This document shows, one piece after another, positions 24,892 to 25,546 of a stretch of DNA of 25,546 nt. The notes under the pieces are model-generated. The model saw only the letters and a list, made by a program, of their open reading frames with translations, was not told the DNA's origin and did no database searches. The position numbers and the translations under genes were made by a program. Source of the stretch: JBEATZ01 sp041178545 (lineage in GTDB: Bacteria; Planctomycetota; UBA1135; UBA2386); NCBI GenBank assembly GCA_041178545.1, contig JBEGVB010000166.1, positions 1-25,546 of the forward strand. Direction: 5' to 3'. Each line of letters begins with the position of its first letter. The first letter of the stretch is position 1.

Positions 24892-25546
24892 CAGTCCTCG
24901 GCCTTGGGGTCGCGCTCCATGAGTGCCCGCACGGCCCGCTGGGGCGCGAGCCCGTGGAACAGGATGTCGCACACCGCCTCGCACAGCGGCATCTCGACAC
25001 CGAGCCTTCGCGCCCGCTCGACCACGACGCGCGAGGTCCACACGCCCTCGGCGACCTTGGGCGAGGCACCGAGTGCCTGCTCGAGGGTCTCGCCGCGGCC
25101 AATGCGCTCGCCGAAGGCACGGTTGCGGCCGTGGCGGCTGAACGCGGTGACCGCCAGGTCGCCGACGCCCGCGAGGCCGTGGAAGGTGCGCTCGCGCGCT
25201 CCTGCTGCGACACCGAAGCGCGCCATCTCGATGATGCCGCGCGCCAGGATCGCCGCCTTGGTGTTGTCGCCGTAGCCGAGGCCGTCGGCCACGCCGGCAG
25301 CCAGCGCGATGACGTTCTTGAGCGCGCCGCAGAGCTCGACGCCCAGCAGGTCCTCGTTGCGGTAGATGCGGAACGTGGGCGTGGCCAGCTGTTCCTGCAG
25401 CCTGCACACCACCGCTTCGTTGTCGCCGGCGAGCACCACGGTCGTGGGCAGGCCGCGGGCGATCTCCTCGGCATGGCTCGGGCCGCTGAGCACCAGCACG
25501 CGGGCGCTGTTGCCGGCAACGGCACCGATCACCTCGCTGGGGCGCA
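24891..25546 (-). CDS. gpsA: Glycerol-3-phosphate dehydrogenase [NAD(P)+], 5' end outside window
   Basis: The C-terminal 217 or so residues of GpsA, which reduces dihydroxyacetone phosphate to sn-glycerol 3-phosphate for phospholipid synthesis in the cytoplasm. The frame runs on past the window edge, so the N-terminal Rossmann region (about 110 of the usual 330 residues) is missing. What is seen fits well: LSGPSHAEEIA, ELCGALKNVIALAAG with the catalytic lysine, GDNTKAAILARG, GLAGVGDLAVTAFSRHGRNRAFG and the ending MPLCEAVCDILFHG. The GTG at 25532 is internal and should not be taken as the start. It overlaps the 212-residue gene by one base, and both end at one terminator. Confidence 0.95.
   Translation of the reverse strand, partial: RPSEVIGAVAGNSARVLVLSGPSHAEEIARGLPTTVVLAGDNEAVVCRLQEQLATPTFRIYRNEDLLGVELCGALKNVIALAAGVADGLGYGDNTKAAILARGIIEMARFGVAAGARERTFHGLAGVGDLAVTAFSRHGRNRAFGERIGRGETLEQALGASPKVAEGVWTSRVVVERARRLGVEMPLCEAVCDILFHGLAPQRAVRALMERDPKAED

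Overview
The window is very GC-rich bacterial chromosome (by eye well above 60% GC), densely packed, with many genes sharing a 1-4 base stop/start overlap (ATGA, GTGA, TGATG). No phage, insertion-sequence or CRISPR signature is visible. Several features together suggest a planctomycete or a close relative: McsA/McsB/ClpC outside the Firmicutes, a PEGA-type lipoprotein, a sulfatase, an archaeal-type class I aldolase, a C45-type Ntn hydrolase, a CAP-domain secreted protein and tandem POT transporters. This assignment is inference; no rRNA or other phylogenetic marker is present.

Layout. (1) 24-2103, plus strand: tRNA-Ser(GCU), a putative PEGA lipoprotein and a MurD-type ligase overlapping it by 4 bases. 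(2) 2152-6678, plus strand: the protein-arginine-phosphorylation quality-control module mcsA-mcsB-clpC, with its own promoter-like sequence, a 227-base hairpin-rich leader before clpC and a terminator-like hairpin after it. No ctsR repressor gene lies beside it. (3) dprA (6700-7827, plus) meets head-on a minus-strand cluster of five genes: class I aldolase, sulfatase, C45-type hydrolase, a duplicated-motif membrane protein and a 63-residue two-helix protein. (4) 12823-14424, plus: a membrane-anchored SGNH-hydrolase-like protein divergent from the aldolase. (5) 14440-16932, minus: a large secreted protein with a C-terminal CAP domain. (6) 17066-20645, plus: two tandem paralogous membrane proteins with DUF3592-like repeats, overlapping each other and a DinG-type iron-sulfur helicase. 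(7) 20676-24176, minus: two POT-family transporters, one carrying a large extra loop domain. (8) 24232-25546, minus: the 3' part of gpsA, an unrecognised 212-residue gene and a terminator.

How the genes fit together. McsB marks proteins by arginine phosphorylation, McsA activates it, and ClpC recognises the mark and unfolds the protein for ClpP, which is not in the window. The residues known to read phosphoarginine are retained in both McsB and ClpC. MurD, the lipoprotein and GpsA serve envelope synthesis. The POT pair, the sulfatase and the C45-type hydrolase fit an organism that uses peptides and sulfated or amide compounds from outside. DinG and DprA act on DNA. I saw no clearly new defence or mobile system; the most unusual items are the clpC leader, the DUF3592 pair coupled to dinG, the POT insert and several altered active-site motifs.
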